Below are positions 62,910 to 64,000 of a stretch of 64,000 bases of DNA, piece by piece; the first letter of the stretch is position 1; every line of letters starts with the position of its first letter. This stretch comes from Halorhabdus sp. BNX81 (GTDB taxonomy: Archaea > Halobacteriota > Halobacteria > Halobacteriales > Haloarculaceae). Under the pieces are notes generated by a model. It was not told where the DNA came from and searched no databases. It saw nothing but the letters and a program-made list of their open reading frames with translations. The stretch covers positions 2,170,001 to 2,234,000 of the forward strand of contig NZ_CP107254.1 in assembly GCF_029229925.1 (NCBI RefSeq), given 5' to 3'. Both the position numbers and the translations under genes were made by a program.

Positions 62910-64000
62910 TTAGAGGTCCGGCTGGCCGCCGTATTCGAGCCAGATCTTGCAGGTCCCCTCGCTGGAAACCATACACGCCCCGACGGGGTCCTGGGGCGTA
63001 CACTCCTCGCCGAAGAGGTCACATTCGTCGGGATCGGCCTTCCCGGCCATGATATCCCCACAAATGCACTCCTCGGTGAGCGGGTCGGCCGCGCCCGGAT
63101 CGACCGCGATGTCGAAGCGCTCGCGGGCGTCGAAGTGGGCGTAGTCCTCTGAGAGGACCAGGTTCGCGTCGGGGATTTCGGCGATCCCGCGCCACTCGCC
63201 GCTCGTGGTGTCGAAGACCTCCCAGAGTTGCTGTTTGGCCGGGACGTTGCCCTCCCGTGAGACACACCGGGGATAGGCGTTCTCCAGGCCGGCCTCGTCG
63301 TCGCGGATGAACTCCAGCAGGCGCGCGAGGGCGTACAGCACGTCGATCGGTTCGAAGCCACCGACCACGGCCGGGGTGTCGTACTCCTCGACGAAGTCCT
63401 CGAAGAGCCCGTAGCCCGTGATCGTCGCGGCGTGGCCCGCCGCGAGGAAGCCGTCGACGTCGGTGTCGGGCATCTCTGCGACGACCTCCATCGCCGGCGG
63501 GACGTACTTGTGGGCCGAGAGGACCGAGAAGTTCTCGGGCGGGTCCGAGGTGAGCACGGCCGCCGTGGGTGCGGCGGTCGTCTCGAAGCCCGTCGCGAAG
63601 AAGATGACCTCCCGATCGGGTTCCTCCTCGGCGATCTCGGCTGCCTCGCTGGCGCTGTAAACCACACGAACGTCCGCACCCTCGTCTCTGGCGTCGGCGA
63701 GGCTCTTCTCGGTCCCAGGCACGCGGAACATGTCACCGTAGGTGGTGACGATCTTTCCCTCCTCGGCCAGCGCGACGGCCTCGTCGACCTCGGGCATGTT
63801 GGTCACGCAGACCGGACAGCCCGGCCCCATCCGGACCGTCAGATCATCGGGCAGGATCGACCGCAGGCCGAACTTCGCGATGGCCTGCTCGTGGGAGCCA
63901 CAGACGTGCATCACGTTGACCGGCTCGCCGATCTCGGCCATCAGCGCTTCGAGTTCGTCGGTCAGCTGTTCGGCCTTCTCTGGGTCCCGAAACTGGAGTT
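62910..64000 (-). CDS. hypD: Hydrogenase maturation protein HypD, 5' end outside window
   Basis: The frame is open to the right edge; about 363 residues are visible, beginning LQFRDPEKAEQLTDELEALM, which is close to the true N-terminus. HypD is the Fe-S scaffold on which the Fe(CN)2CO unit is built with HypC. Motifs: MHVCGSHEQAIAKFG, MGPGCPVCVTNMPEVDEAVA, the ATGFETTAAPTAAVL strand, and the C-terminal 4Fe-4S Cys set (CVSREGN, CICGDIM, EECTPQDPVGACMVSSEGTC). HypC, normally adjacent, is not in the window. Confidence 0.95.
   Translation of the reverse strand, partial: LQFRDPEKAEQLTDELEALMAEIGEPVNVMHVCGSHEQAIAKFGLRSILPDDLTVRMGPGCPVCVTNMPEVDEAVALAEEGKIVTTYGDMFRVPGTEKSLADARDEGADVRVVYSASEAAEIAEEEPDREVIFFATGFETTAAPTAAVLTSDPPENFSVLSAHKYVPPAMEVVAEMPDTDVDGFLAAGHAATITGYGLFEDFVEEYDTPAVVGGFEPIDVLYALARLLEFIRDDEAGLENAYPRCVSREGNVPAKQQLWEVFDTTSGEWRGIAEIPDANLVLSEDYAHFDARERFDIAVDPGAADPLTEECICGDIMAGKADPDECDLFGEECTPQDPVGACMVSSEGTCKIWLEYGGQPDL

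Overview
This is a chromosomal segment from a halophilic archaeon (class Halobacteria). The DNA is GC-rich, most proteins are acidic, and several secreted proteins carry Tat or Tat-lipoprotein signals. Archaeal ribosomal proteins (L15e, S7, S12), archaeal TFS, bacterioruberin pigment genes, TrmB and Bat-type regulators and a haloarchaeal-type CRISPR repeat all agree. A Tat-exported GH5 cellulase-like gene at the left edge fits a polysaccharide-degrading member of the Haloarculaceae such as Halorhabdus, but that placement is inference.

Layout. 0-8.6 kb: start of a GH5 glycosidase, a TrmB regulator, L15e convergent with S12-S7, a large methyl-accepting transducer, small hypotheticals and a VapBC-like pair whose toxin lacks its first catalytic Asp. 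8.6-12 kb: crtD-lyeJ-cruF bacterioruberin operon. 12-17.8 kb: a ZIP metal transporter; a large repeat-containing blue-copper lipoprotein behind two iron-box palindromes; and an XRE regulator/ABC transporter operon behind a 44-bp dyad. 17.8-20.2 kb: an AT-rich hypothetical gene, a second VapBC pair, and a gene-free 0.5-kb stretch holding about ten short hairpins. 20.2-24.3 kb: TFS, two zinc-finger proteins, a RecA/KaiC-like protein with a broken P-loop, and a membrane protein. 24.4-34.9 kb: mostly housekeeping genes (rubrerythrin-like, saccharopine-dehydrogenase-like, CinA-like, UvrB, esterase, beta-RFAP-synthase-like, DICT, IlvD).

34.9-37.2 kb: a 22-repeat CRISPR array with no cas genes in the window, containing a 130-bp tandem duplication of two spacers and ending 25 bp from a Bat-type HTH gene. 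37.2-40.5 kb: a stand-alone NuoCD fusion and a MATE exporter. 40.7-51.4 kb: a complete urease operon (ureB-C-A-G-D-E-F) divergent from a urea ABC importer operon (urtABCDE). 51.4-64 kb: hypF, two tandem MFS transporters, nrdR-nrdA-nrdB, and hypB-hypA-hypE-hypD running off the right edge.

Themes. The right third is dominated by nickel enzymes: urease with its accessory and transport genes, interleaved with the [NiFe]-hydrogenase maturation genes. No hydrogenase structural gene and no hypC is visible. The ribonucleotide reductase small subunit has Phe where the radical Tyr should be and Glu at the first metal ligand, the signature of class Ic (Mn/Fe) enzymes. I found no tRNA, rRNA, insertion sequence or replication origin.
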